Part shown: piece by piece, positions 9,069 through 17,703 of the stretch
Layout: each line of letters starts with the position of its first letter
Numbering within the stretch: the stretch's first letter is position 1
Source of the DNA: Pseudomonadota bacterium
GTDB lineage: Bacteria > Pseudomonadota > Gammaproteobacteria > Burkholderiales > Burkholderiaceae_C
DNA length: 37,216 nucleotides
Reading direction: 5' to 3'
Assembly (NCBI GenBank): GCA_963205125.1
Contig: CAUJJO010000061.1
Span: 1 to 37,216 of the forward strand
Notes under the pieces: model-generated
Database searches by the model: none
The model's input: the letters and a program-made list of their open reading frames with translations, nothing else
What the model was told of the DNA's origin: nothing
Translations under genes and position numbers: made by a program

Positions 9069-11114
9069 ATGAGCCACTCGCACACGCCTCCCGACGCCCT
9101 TGCCGGCGATTGCGGTGCCTGCAGCCCGCGCGCGCAGGCCACGACGCGTCGCCACGCCCACGACCATGGCCACGACCACGGCCACGATCACGGCCACGAT
9201 CACGACCACGATCACGCCTCGGGGCACGACCACGATCACGCCGAGGTCGGCATGCCGGCGCTGGCCGCGGCCCTCGTGCTCGCGGTGGGCGCAGAACTTC
9301 TGCACTTCTTCGCCCCCGACACCCTGCCCTGGCGTGCCGCGGGCATGGGCGTGGCCCTGGGGGCGATCGCGCTCGCGGGCTTGGGCGTGTACCGCAAGGG
9401 CTTGCAGGCGCTCGTGCGCGGGCGGCTGAACATCAACGCGCTGATGACGGTGGCGGTGACCGGCGCCTTCGTCATCGGGCAGTGGCCCGAGGCGGCGATG
9501 GTGATGGCGCTCTACTCGATCGCCGAGGCGATCGAGGAGCGCGCGGTCGGCCGTGCGCGCAACGCCATCCAGAGCCTGCTCGCGCTCGCGCCCGAGCGCG
9601 CCAGCGTGCGCAGCGCCAGCGGCGAGTGGCTTGCGACGCCGGTGGCCGAGGTCGCCTTGGGCGCGCTCGTGCGCGTCAAGCCCGGCGAACGCGTGCCGAT
9701 GGACGGCATCGTGCGCGAAGGCAGCACCAGCATCGACCAGGCCAGCGTCACCGGCGAGAGCATCCCGGTCGACAAGGGCGTGGGCGATGCCGTCTTCGCC
9801 GGCACGATCAACGCCTTCGGCAGCTTCGTCTTCGAGGTCACGGCGCTGGCCGCGAACTCGACGCTCTCGCGCATCATCCACGCCGTCGAGCAGGCGCAGG
9901 CCACGCGCGCGCCGACGCAGGGCTTCGTCGAGCGCTTTGCCGCCGTCTACACGCCCGCGGTGTTCGTCATCGCGCTGGCGGTCGCCGGGCTCGGGCCGCT
10001 GCTCATGGGCTGGGGCTGGCTGGACGCGATCTACAAGGCACTCGTGCTGCTGGTCATCGCCTGCCCCTGCGCGCTGGTGATCTCGACGCCGGTGAGCATC
10101 GTCAGCGCGCTGGCCGCGGCGGCGCGGCGCGGCATCCTCGTCAAGGGCGGCATCCACCTCGAGCAGGCGCGCGGCCTGCGCGTGATCGCGCTGGACAAGA
10201 CCGGCACCGTCACCGAGGGCAAGCCGCGGCTGGTGGACTGGACGCCGCTGGCAGAGGGCGCGGACAAGGCGCGCATCGAGCACATCGCCTACGCGTTGGC
10301 GGCGCATTCGGACCACCCGGTCTCCCGCGCGATCGCCGCCGGCCTGTCATCGAACCGGACCGAAGCGCGCGCCTTCACCGCGCTGCCCGGGCGCGGCGTG
10401 CAGGCCGAGGTCGACGGCCGCGTGCTCGTGCTCGGCAACCACCGCCTGATCGAGGAGCGCGGCCAGTGTTCGCCTGCGCTCGAGGCCACCTTGTTCGAGC
10501 ACGAGCGCGCCGGGCGCACCGTGACGCTGCTGGCCGACGAGGCGGGCGTGATCGCGCTGTTCGCGGTCGCCGACACCCTCAAGCCGCATGCGCGCGAAGC
10601 GGTGGTGGCGCTGCGCACGCTCGGCATCGAGGCGGTGATGCTCTCCGGCGACAACCAGGCCACGGCCAGCGCGGTGGCGCACGAAGCCGGCATCACCGAG
10701 GCGCGCGGCAACCTGCTGCCCGCCGACAAGCTGCAGGCGATCGAGGCGCTGCAGCGCGCGCACGGCCCGACGGCGATGACCGGCGACGGCATCAACGACG
10801 CGCCGGCGCTGGCGCGCGCCGACATCGGCATCGCCATGGGCGGCGCCGGCACCGACACGGCGATGGAGGCCGCCGACGTCGTCGTCATGAACGACGACCT
10901 GCGCCGCATCGCGGAACTCGTGCGCCTGTCGCGCGCCACGCACGCCGTGCTGTGGCAGAACATCGCGCTCGCGCTGGGCATCAAGGCCGCGGTGCTGGTG
11001 CTGGCGCTGCTCGGCACGGCGACGATGTGGATGGCCGTCTTCGCCGACATGGGCGCCAGCCTGCTGGTGGTCGGCAACGGGCTGCGGCTGCTGCGCCGCC
11101 TGCCGCGGACCTGA
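9069..11114 (+). CDS. cadA: P1B-type heavy-metal (Cd/Zn/Pb) exporting ATPase
   Basis: Inner-membrane P1B-ATPase that exports soft divalent metals, 681 residues. It shows actuator TGES (228-231), the transmembrane metal site CPC (332-334), phosphorylation motif DKTGT (376-380), the P1B HP dipeptide (416-417) and hinge TGDGIND (571-577). Instead of the usual heavy-metal-associated domain with GMxCxxC, the N-terminus has one CGAC (15-18) and a His/Asp-rich tract (about 28-58) built of HDHGHD repeats, probably a flexible metal-binding tail. CPC plus the neighbouring CadR gene argue for Cd/Zn/Pb rather than Cu(I). Transcribed from the 19-bp-spacer promoter upstream. Confidence 0.92.
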   Translation: MSHSHTPPDALAGDCGACSPRAQATTRRHAHDHGHDHGHDHGHDHDHDHASGHDHDHAEVGMPALAAALVLAVGAELLHFFAPDTLPWRAAGMGVALGAIALAGLGVYRKGLQALVRGRLNINALMTVAVTGAFVIGQWPEAAMVMALYSIAEAIEERAVGRARNAIQSLLALAPERASVRSASGEWLATPVAEVALGALVRVKPGERVPMDGIVREGSTSIDQASVTGESIPVDKGVGDAVFAGTINAFGSFVFEVTALAANSTLSRIIHAVEQAQATRAPTQGFVERFAAVYTPAVFVIALAVAGLGPLLMGWGWLDAIYKALVLLVIACPCALVISTPVSIVSALAAAARRGILVKGGIHLEQARGLRVIALDKTGTVTEGKPRLVDWTPLAEGADKARIEHIAYALAAHSDHPVSRAIAAGLSSNRTEARAFTALPGRGVQAEVDGRVLVLGNHRLIEERGQCSPALEATLFEHERAGRTVTLLADEAGVIALFAVADTLKPHAREAVVALRTLGIEAVMLSGDNQATASAVAHEAGITEARGNLLPADKLQAIEALQRAHGPTAMTGDGINDAPALARADIGIAMGGAGTDTAMEAADVVVMNDDLRRIAELVRLSRATHAVLWQNIALALGIKAAVLVLALLGTATMWMAVFADMGASLLVVGNGLRLLRRLPRT

Positions 11115-11201
11115 AGGAGTCCGTGGGGGCCGCAGGGGTCCGCGGGGCGCACGGCGTCGGGCTTCGTATCATCGGCGCGCACGATCTGCCCCGACGAACC
11201 C

Positions 11202-11690
11202 GTGAACCCGCCCGCCCGTCCTCCGGACTCCCGCTTCCTCGACACCCGCGTTCCGGCGCCCATCATCGCGGCCCTGCTGGGCGGCGCGATGAAGGCGTAC
11301 CGGATGCTGGGCGAGGTCGGCATCGACCCGACGCCGCTGCGCATGCACCTGGGCATCACGCTCGCGCAGTTCAGCGCCTTGCTCGTGCTGGCGGCAGTGG
11401 CCAGCCTCTGGCGCGCGCGCACGACCATCGATCCGCTGCACCCCGCGCGCGCCACCGCGCTCGTCACCGTGGGCGCGTTCCGCTTCACGCGCAACCCGAT
11501 GTACCTGAGCCTGCTGCTTCTGCTCGTGGCCTACGCGATCCGCATCGACTCGCTGCTCGTCTGGCTCGCGCCGCTGGCCTACTTCGCCTACGTGACGCGC
11601 TTTCAGATCCTGCCCGAGGAGCGCATCCTGCGCGGCAAGTTCGGCGAGGCCTTCGACGCCTACCGCGCCGGCACGCGGCGCTGGATCTGA
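11202..11690 (+). CDS. ICMT/PEMT-like integral-membrane methyltransferase
   Basis: 162-residue membrane protein of the isoprenylcysteine carboxyl methyltransferase-like group. Hydrophobic segments lie at about 18-30, 50-70, 101-112 and 117-130. The family signature follows: FRFTRNPMYLS (93-103) and the C-terminal PEERILRGKFGEAFDAYR (138-155), which form the SAM-binding part in this fold. Bacterial members are mostly uncharacterised, so the substrate is unknown; genuine isoprenylcysteine is not expected. The start is the GTG at 11202, weakly supported because no clear ribosome site precedes it. The 3' end overlaps the convergent glycosylase gene by 31 bp. Confidence 0.8.
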   Translation: MNPPARPPDSRFLDTRVPAPIIAALLGGAMKAYRMLGEVGIDPTPLRMHLGITLAQFSALLVLAAVASLWRARTTIDPLHPARATALVTVGAFRFTRNPMYLSLLLLLVAYAIRIDSLLVWLAPLAYFAYVTRFQILPEERILRGKFGEAFDAYRAGTRRWI

Positions 11691-12451
11691 TCGGCTGCCG
11701 GCGGCAGCAGCGCAAGCGGTGCGAGCGTGCGCTCGACCGCCTCGGCCCAGCCGCGGTTGGCTGCGGGGCTGGCCGGGCTCGGGTGCAGGATCTGCGCCAC
11801 CTGCACGCGCGCGGCAAGCTCGGGCTCGACCAGGCCGGCGGCCAGCACGCCGCGCGCGCAGCGCTCGGCGAAGGCGCCGACGCCGATCAGCCACTGCGGC
11901 TGCAGCGCGGCCAGCGCCGCGGCGAGGTGGCGGTCACAGGCCGCGGCCACCGCCTCGCGCTCGGCGCGCGGCAGCTTGTCGGGCGTGAGGTTGCGCCCGC
12001 TGTCGGCGAGGAAGACGAGCGGGCAGTAGTTGAGCACGAACCAGTCGGCGAAGAAGGCCTCGGCGCTGCCGAAGCGCGCCTGCGCCCAGCCCCAGAGCCG
12101 CCTGCCGCTGACTTCGGAGCGCGTGCAGGCGAAGCCCTCGATCGGGCGCCGCGGATGCTCGTGCGGCGGGCGCTGCACGGTCGCCTCGATGCCCATCCAG
12201 TCGCGCACGGCGGCCACCTCGCCGAAGGGCACGCCGGTCTGCATCATGCCGAAGGGACCCGGGTTCATGCCCAGCAGGACGACGCGCTTGCGCGTGCCGC
12301 CGAAGCGCTCGACGTAGCGCGCATAGGGCTCGCGCGCGTACTGCAGCGGGTCGTAGACATGCGCAACAGGCGGTGCAAAGCGCAGCGCGGCGAGCGTGCG
12401 CGACATCGTGTCCGCGGCCTCGAGCAGCCGCGTCGCGACCGCGCCGCTCAC
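11660..12451 (-). CDS. SMUG1-like uracil-DNA glycosylase
   Basis: Base-excision repair glycosylase of 263 residues that removes uracil and oxidised pyrimidines from DNA. The SMUG1 signature GMNPGPFGMMQTG (61-73) and VPFGEV follow. Other conserved features are the EHPRRP loop, SEVSG, NYCPL with Asn141, SGRNLTPDKLP and the second catalytic motif HPSPASP (223-229). A GTG at 12451 is chosen: it overlaps the stop of the upstream gene as GTGA, and residues from about 9 onward align with vertebrate SMUG1. An internal ATG at 12406 is an alternative. The C-terminus converges on the ICMT-like gene with a 31-bp overlap. Confidence 0.9.
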   Translation of the reverse strand: MSGAVATRLLEAADTMSRTLAALRFAPPVAHVYDPLQYAREPYARYVERFGGTRKRVVLLGMNPGPFGMMQTGVPFGEVAAVRDWMGIEATVQRPPHEHPRRPIEGFACTRSEVSGRRLWGWAQARFGSAEAFFADWFVLNYCPLVFLADSGRNLTPDKLPRAEREAVAAACDRHLAAALAALQPQWLIGVGAFAERCARGVLAAGLVEPELAARVQVAQILHPSPASPAANRGWAEAVERTLAPLALLPPAADQIQRRVPAR

Positions 12452-12813
12452 GCCAGCGAGCGGTCGCCGAAGACGCGCTCGACGGCGGCGTCGATGACGA
12501 TGCCGCAGGCGCTGTACATCAGCGAGCCGATCAGCGCCGCGGCGAAACCCTGCACGTGCAGGCTGGGCAGCAGCGAGGCCGCGGCCCAGAACATCAGCGC
12601 GTTGATGACGAAGAGGAAGAGCCCAAGCGTGAGCAGCGTCACCGGCAGCGTCAGCACCACCAGCAGCGGCCGCACCAGCGTGTTGAGCAGCCCGAGCACG
12701 AAGGTCGCGGCGAGCGCGGCGCCGAAGCCGCTGATCTCGACGCCGTCGTAGACCTGGTCCACCAGCAGCAGCGCGGCGGCCAGCAGGATCCAGCGTGCAA
12801 TGATCTTGACCAT
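12448..12813 (-). CDS. YvlD-like (phage holin family 4) membrane protein
   Basis: 121-residue inner-membrane protein with four hydrophobic segments (about 5-20, 30-50, 54-80 and 88-108). The segment GLLNTLVRPLLVVLTLPVTL followed by LFLFVINALMFW is the hallmark of the widespread YvlD/holin-4_2 family. Despite the family name there is no phage context, and the cellular role is unknown. Its TGA overlaps the GTG start of the glycosylase gene, so the two are probably translated from one message. The ATG at 12813 is 75 bp from the divergent P-type ATPase gene. Confidence 0.85.
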   Translation of the reverse strand: MVKIIARWILLAAALLLVDQVYDGVEISGFGAALAATFVLGLLNTLVRPLLVVLTLPVTLLTLGLFLFVINALMFWAAASLLPSLHVQGFAAALIGSLMYSACGIVIDAAVERVFGDRSLA

Positions 12814-12888
12814 GCGGGGAGCTTAACAGCCCGGCCCGGCCTCGATGCCGGCCTCGATCCGCGCGATGAACGCCACAGAGATGCCACG

Positions 12889-15603
12889 ATGAGCTCCCCG
12901 ATCGCCTCATCCGCCAGCCCAGGGGGCGTGTCCGAACCGCCCTGGCACGCGCTGTCGCCCGAGGCCGCGGCAGCGCGCGCGGGGGTCGATCCGGCGCGCG
13001 GCCTGGACGCCGGCGCGGTGCTGCGCCGCCGCGCCATGCACGGCGAGAACGCGCTGCCCAAGCCGCCGCCGCCGCGGGGCTGGCAACTGCTGCTGCGCCA
13101 GTTCCGCAGCCAGCTGGTCTACCTGCTGCTCGTGGCCGCGCTGCTGGCGCTGGCGCTTGGCGAGCATGGCGACGCGGCGGTGATCGTCGCCGTCGTGCTC
13201 GTCAACGCGGCCGTCGGCAGCGTGCAGGAGCGGCGTGCCGAGCGCTCGATGGCGGCGCTGCGCCGCCTCTCGGTGCAGCGCGTGCGCGTGCTGCGCGATG
13301 GCGTCGAGCAGGAGCTGGCGGCACGCGAGCTGGTGCCCGGCGACCTGCTGCTGCTGGCCGCAGGCGACGCGGTGCCCGCCGATGCGCGCGTGCTCGACGC
13401 CGCCAGCCTGCAGGTGGCCGAGGCGGCGCTCACCGGCGAGTCGCTGCCGGTGGAGAAGGGCAGCGCGGCGCTGCCGCTGGACACGCCGCTGGCCGATCGG
13501 CAGAGCATGCTCTACGCCGGCACGCACGTGACCAGTGGCCGCGCGCGGGCGCTCGTCACCGCCACGGCAGGCCGGACCGAGGTCGGCGCCATCGCGCGTC
13601 TCACGGAGGCTGCCGAGGAGCCCGCGACGCCGCTGCAGCAGCGCCTGGCGCGCTTCGGGCGCGCGCTGGTGCTGGCGGCGCTGGCGCTCTTCGCGCTGGT
13701 CGTCGCGCTGGGGCTTGCGCGCGGCCTGCCGCTGGGCGAGCTGCTGATGGTGGCGATCAGCCAGATGGTCTCGGTGGTGCCCGAGGGCCTGCCGGTGGCG
13801 CTGACGATCGCGCTGGCCGTGGGCATGCAGCGCCTGGCCGCGCGCGGGGCGATCGTGCGCCGGCTCGCCGCGGTCGAGACGCTGGGCTGCACCACCGTCA
13901 TCTGCACCGACAAGACCGGCACCCTGACGCGCAACGAGATGATGGTGCGCCGCCTGTGGCTGCCGCGGCCCGGCGCGGGCCGCACGCTGCAGGTCGAGGG
14001 CAGCGGCTACGCGCCGCAGGGCCGCCTGCTGCAGGACGGCCAGGCGCCGGACGAGGCGACGATCGCCGCGCTGCAGCCGCTGCTGCAGGCGGCGGTGCTC
14101 TGCAACGACGCGCAGCTCCTCGCGGGCGATGCGGCGCAGCCCGCCGTGCTGGGCGACCCGACCGAGGCGGCGCTGCTGGTGCTGGCGGCCAAGGCCGGGG
14201 TCGACGTGCAGGGGCTGCGCCAGCGCGCGCCGCGCGAGGCCGAGCTGCCCTTCGACCCCGACCTCAAGCTGATGGCCACCCGCCACCGCATGGACGAGGC
14301 GCCGCGGCGGGTCTGGATCAAGGGCGCGCCCGAGGCCGTGCTGCGCCTGTGCGCCGACGCGGCGCCGCTGCTGCAGCGGGCGCGCGAGGAGGCCGACGCG
14401 ATGGCCGCGCAGGCGCTGCGCGTGCTCGCCTTCGCGCAGGTCGAGGACGACGCGCTCGACGCCGCGGCGGGTGTTCGGGCGCTGCACGGGCGCGCGCGGC
14501 TGCTCGGCCTTGCCGGGCAGATCGACCCGCCGCGGCCCGAGGTCGCGCAGGCGGTGGCGCAGTGCCGCCGCGCCGGCATCCGGCCGGTGATGGTGACCGG
14601 CGACCACAAGCTCACGGGCCTGGCGATCGCGCGCGAGCTGGGCATCGCCACAGGCGCCGATCGCGCGCTCGACGGCCCCGAGCTGGCGGCGCTGGACGAG
14701 GCCTCGCTGCGCCGCGCGCTGCCTGCGGTGGCCGTCTTCGCGCGCGTGCAGCCGGCGCAGAAGCTGCGCATCGTGCAGGCGCTGCAGGACGGCGGCGAGG
14801 TGGTGGCGATGACCGGTGACGGCGTCAACGACGCGCCGGCACTGGCCGCCGCCGACGTCGGCGTGGCGATGGGCATCACCGGCACCGAAGTCGCCAAGTC
14901 GGCCGCCGCCATCGTCGTCACCGACGACAACTTCGCGACCCTCGTCGGCGCGGTGGCGCAGGGGCGCGTCGTCCACGCCAACGTGAAGAAGCTGGTGCTC
15001 TTCCTCGTCTGCACCTCCGTCGACGAGATCCTGCTGCTGCTGCTGGCGCTGCTGGCGGGCTGGCCGCTGCCGCTGCTGGCGGTGCAGATCCTCTGGCTCA
15101 ACGTCGTCACCGAAGGCACGCTGACGCTCAACCTGGCGCTGGAGCCGCCCGAGGGCGGCGAGATGCGGCGCGCCCCGGTGCCGCGGCGCGCGCCGCTGCT
15201 GGGCCGCGAGCAGATCGGGCGCGTGGCCCTGCTGGCGGGCAGCGCGGCCCTCGTCGGCCTGGCCTGGTTCGGCTGGCGCCTCGCGCAGGAGGTGCCGTTG
15301 GTGCGGGTGCGCACCGAAGTCTTCACGCTGGTGGCGCTGACGCAGTGGTTCAACGTGCTGAATGCCCGCTCGGCGAGCGCGTCGGTGCTGCGCCCGGGCC
15401 TGCCGCGCAACCGCTGGCTGCTGGCCGGGCTGGCGCTGTCGGTGCTGCTGCAGGCGCTGGTACTCTACGCGCCACCGCTCAACGCGCTCTTCCACACGGT
15501 GCCGCTGCCGCCGTCGACCCTGCTGGCGCTGCTCGCGCTGGCCAGCCTGGTGCTGTGGGTCGAGGAGGCCCGCAAGATGCTCGTCCGCAGGCAAGCCCGA
15601 TGA
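12889..15603 (+). CDS. P2-type cation-transporting ATPase
   Basis: 904-residue P-type ATPase with an N-terminal cation-ATPase domain (WHALSPEAAAARAGV, then RRRAMHGENALP), actuator TGES (182-185), PEGLP in helix M4 (298-302), DKTGT (341-345), GDPTEAAL in the nucleotide domain and TGDGVND (642-648). PEGLP and LNVVTEG in M6 place it near the Ca2+/Na+ P2 pumps. Aligned by eye with SERCA, the M4 Glu and M5 Glu are kept, the M5 Asn is Ser and the M6 Asp is Glu. Ca2+, Mn2+ or a monovalent ion are therefore all possible. Divergent from the YvlD-like gene; its stop overlaps the UspA start as ATGA. Confidence 0.92.
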   Translation: MSSPIASSASPGGVSEPPWHALSPEAAAARAGVDPARGLDAGAVLRRRAMHGENALPKPPPPRGWQLLLRQFRSQLVYLLLVAALLALALGEHGDAAVIVAVVLVNAAVGSVQERRAERSMAALRRLSVQRVRVLRDGVEQELAARELVPGDLLLLAAGDAVPADARVLDAASLQVAEAALTGESLPVEKGSAALPLDTPLADRQSMLYAGTHVTSGRARALVTATAGRTEVGAIARLTEAAEEPATPLQQRLARFGRALVLAALALFALVVALGLARGLPLGELLMVAISQMVSVVPEGLPVALTIALAVGMQRLAARGAIVRRLAAVETLGCTTVICTDKTGTLTRNEMMVRRLWLPRPGAGRTLQVEGSGYAPQGRLLQDGQAPDEATIAALQPLLQAAVLCNDAQLLAGDAAQPAVLGDPTEAALLVLAAKAGVDVQGLRQRAPREAELPFDPDLKLMATRHRMDEAPRRVWIKGAPEAVLRLCADAAPLLQRAREEADAMAAQALRVLAFAQVEDDALDAAAGVRALHGRARLLGLAGQIDPPRPEVAQAVAQCRRAGIRPVMVTGDHKLTGLAIARELGIATGADRALDGPELAALDEASLRRALPAVAVFARVQPAQKLRIVQALQDGGEVVAMTGDGVNDAPALAAADVGVAMGITGTEVAKSAAAIVVTDDNFATLVGAVAQGRVVHANVKKLVLFLVCTSVDEILLLLLALLAGWPLPLLAVQILWLNVVTEGTLTLNLALEPPEGGEMRRAPVPRRAPLLGREQIGRVALLAGSAALVGLAWFGWRLAQEVPLVRVRTEVFTLVALTQWFNVLNARSASASVLRPGLPRNRWLLAGLALSVLLQALVLYAPPLNALFHTVPLPPSTLLALLALASLVLWVEEARKMLVRRQAR

Positions 15604-16643
15604 ATCCGCCCGCCATGCCGCCCGCCATGCCGCCCGCGATGCCGCCTGCCATGCCGCACGCGATGCCGAATGTCGCGTCGAACCCGGCAGCGAACCCCGC
15701 AGCGAACCCCGCACCGAACGCCAGGCCGCTGGCCCATGTGCTTGCCGCCACCGACTTTTCCGGCGCCGCGCGCCGAGCCGCCGACCGCGGCGCGCGCCTG
15801 GCGCGCGAGCGCGGCGCCGCCTTCTCGCTGATGCACGTCACCGAGGCGGGGACGCTTGGCGAGCTGCGCCGCTGGCTGGGCAGCGGCCACGCGATGGAAG
15901 CGCGGCTGCTGGAGGACGCGCGCAGGCAGTTGCGGGTGCTCGCCGACGCGCTGGTCGGCACCAGCGAGCTCACCGTGCGCACGGTCGAGGCCGCCGGCCC
16001 GGTGGTCGAGGAGATCGTGCAGGAGCTCGAGCGGCTGGACGCCGCGCTGCTCGTCGTCGGCGCGCGCGGCGCGGGCTTCATGCGCCGGCTGCTGCTGGGC
16101 ACGACCTCCGAGCGGCTGCTGCGGCGCGTCAACCGGCCGGTGCTGGTGGTGCGCCAGAGCGCGCACGAGGGCTACCAGCGCGCGCTGGTGGCGCTGGATT
16201 TCTCGCCTTCCTCGCAGCGCGCGCTGGCGCTGGCGCGCGAGGTGGCGCCGCGCGCGCGCCTGCTGCTGCTGGCGGCCTTCCAGGTGCCCTTCGAGGAGAA
16301 GCTGCGCTTTGCCGGCGTCGACGACGCGACCATCGAGCACTACCGCCAGCAGGCCCGCGCGCATGCGGTGCAGGCCTTGCACGGGCTGGCCGCGGGGCAG
16401 GGCCTGGCGCCCGGCGACTACGAGGCCCTCATCGTCGAGGGCGAGGCCTCGCAGCGCATCCTCGAGCAGGAGCAGGAGCGCGACTGCGACCTCGTCGTGC
16501 TCGGCAAGCATGGCCGCTCGGCCGGCGAAGACCTGCTGCTGGGCAGCGTGACCCAGCACGTGCTGGGCGAAGGCAGCGCGGACGTGCTCGTGTGCACGCC
16601 CGCGCCCGCCGCGCGGGCCGGCCTTCAGGGCCAGTCGGCGTAG
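15600..16643 (+). CDS. Two-domain universal stress protein (UspA family)
   Basis: 347-residue cytoplasmic protein with two Usp folds (about 45-190 and 192-340). Both carry the ATP-binding pattern G-2x-G-9x-G-S/T: GARG...GT in the first and GKHG...GS in the second, so both should bind nucleotide. The ATG overlaps the ATPase stop (ATGA), implying coupled translation and a possible regulatory link to the pump. The N-terminal 40 residues are low-complexity: MPPA units and then NPAA units from tandem DNA repeats. Several in-frame ATGs in this tract (15615, 15627, 15639, 15651, 15663) make the true start uncertain. The 3' end overlaps the araC-type gene by 19 bp. Confidence 0.88.
   Translation: MNPPAMPPAMPPAMPPAMPHAMPNVASNPAANPAANPAPNARPLAHVLAATDFSGAARRAADRGARLARERGAAFSLMHVTEAGTLGELRRWLGSGHAMEARLLEDARRQLRVLADALVGTSELTVRTVEAAGPVVEEIVQELERLDAALLVVGARGAGFMRRLLLGTTSERLLRRVNRPVLVVRQSAHEGYQRALVALDFSPSSQRALALAREVAPRARLLLLAAFQVPFEEKLRFAGVDDATIEHYRQQARAHAVQALHGLAAGQGLAPGDYEALIVEGEASQRILEQEQERDCDLVVLGKHGRSAGEDLLLGSVTQHVLGEGSADVLVCTPAPAARAGLQGQSA
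15615..15662 (+). repeat. 12-bp tandem repeats encoding MPPA units
   Basis: Four near-identical 12-bp units (ATGCCGCCCGCC and close variants) encode M-P-P-A at residues 6-21 of the UspA protein; the last unit reads M-P-H-A. A shorter Asn-Pro-Ala-Ala repeat follows. Unit length is a multiple of three, so copy-number change would keep the frame while altering the number of possible ATG starts. Confidence 0.8.
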
Positions 16644-17533
16644 CTGGCCGGCACGGCGGCACGGCCGGCGGCGGCCTGAGCGCGCGCGTGCGCCCGCCAG
16701 GCCGAGGGGCTCTGCTGCAGCCAGCGCTTGAAGAAGCGGCTGAAGTGGCTGGTGCTGCCGAAGCCCAGGTCCACCGCGACGCGCTCGATGGCCAGGTCGG
16801 TGCCGGCCAGCAGGCTGCAGGCTTCGCGCACGAGGCGCTGGTGCACCAGCTCGAGCGGGCTGCGGCCGAGGCTGCCGCGGCAGAGCTCGTGCAGCCGGTC
16901 GGTGGAGATGCCGAGCTCGGCGGCGTAGCGCGACAGCCGCCAGTGCGCGCGGTACTGCGCCTCGACCAGATGGCGAAAGCGCAGCAGCCGCGGCGCCACC
17001 GCAGCGGCCGCTGGCCCTTCGTCGCCCGCGCTGCTGGAGAGGCGCCACAGCATCACCAGCAGCAGCGTGAGGTGGGCGAGCAGATAGGGCGTCGACGCCT
17101 GCGCCTCGCGACGCGACTCGGACTCGATGGCCAGCAGCGAGCGCACCAGCTCCTCGCGCGCGGCCGGCTCCGCAGCGGTGATCGCGCAGCGGCGCAGGCT
17201 GACCTGGCGCAGCGCCGCCATCGCCGGGCGCTCGCCCATCGCGGCCGCCAGCAGCGAGTCGCCGACGCCGACCCGCACGCCCGCGCTACCCGCGGCCACG
17301 GACAGCGTGCGTCCGCTGCCGGCGGGCATCCAGACGACGTCGTGCATGCGCAGCGGCAGCTCGCCCTCGTCGTGCAGGAGCCGGCCGCTCCCACTCTGCA
17401 GGTGGATCGCATGCGAGAGGCCGCGCTCGAGCGTCCAGCGCTGGCCGTGCAGCGCCGGCACGATGCGCTGGGCGATGACGCTGGGGCTGGCCGGGTCGGG
17501 CGGGCGCGGGCGTGGGTGCGGCGTTGCAGGCAT
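16625..17533 (-). CDS. AraC-family transcriptional regulator
   Basis: 302-residue regulator with an N-terminal cupin-like sensor (about 20-110: HAIHLQSGSGRLLHDEGELP and DVVWMPAGSGR) and a C-terminal double helix-turn-helix (about 197-282). The latter includes YAAELGISTDRLHELC in the first HTH and IERVAVDLGFGSTSHFSRFF in the second, both close to the family consensus. The start at 17533 is the first Met in a Pro-rich leader. It is divergent from the aldehyde dehydrogenase gene, with 258 bp between starts. It is therefore the likely regulator of the ALDH-SDR-ABC transporter genes; the effector is unknown but may be the transported compound. Confidence 0.9.
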   Translation of the reverse strand: MPATPHPRPRPPDPASPSVIAQRIVPALHGQRWTLERGLSHAIHLQSGSGRLLHDEGELPLRMHDVVWMPAGSGRTLSVAAGSAGVRVGVGDSLLAAAMGERPAMAALRQVSLRRCAITAAEPAAREELVRSLLAIESESRREAQASTPYLLAHLTLLLVMLWRLSSSAGDEGPAAAAVAPRLLRFRHLVEAQYRAHWRLSRYAAELGISTDRLHELCRGSLGRSPLELVHQRLVREACSLLAGTDLAIERVAVDLGFGSTSHFSRFFKRWLQQSPSAWRAHARAQAAAGRAAVPASYADWP

Positions 17534-17703
17534 GAGGGCAGGCCTTGGGGGCGATGGCCGCGCGCGGGTGCAGCGGGGCGCGGCCGGGGTGCGGCGGCTG
17601 AATGCGCAGCGTTCCCGTGGAAAACCCCGAGAGGCTGCGCCAGGAAACGACAAATCGACACCGGATTCTTGCATCGCCCGCAGGCGCAGCCTCATCGATA
17701 GTC

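Noticed and set aside
9151..9241. Short direct repeats looking like a CRISPR or VNTR
   Set aside because: The repeats are in frame and encode the His/Asp-rich metal-binding tract of cadA; there are no unique spacers of constant length.
8769..10316. Minus-strand open frame (515 codons) across the cadR/cadA region
   Set aside because: It runs through the cadR promoter and the antisense of the His-rich repeats and has no recognisable domain.
12448..12813. Holin-family protein as a sign of prophage
   Set aside because: The family is a chromosomal YvlD-like membrane protein in most bacteria; no other phage gene, integrase or att-like repeat is present.
12907..15714. Long minus-strand open frame (935 codons) across the P2-type ATPase gene
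   Set aside because: Translation is Arg/Gln/His-rich without family motifs; it is the antisense shadow of a GC-rich gene whose plus-strand frame has every P-type ATPase motif.
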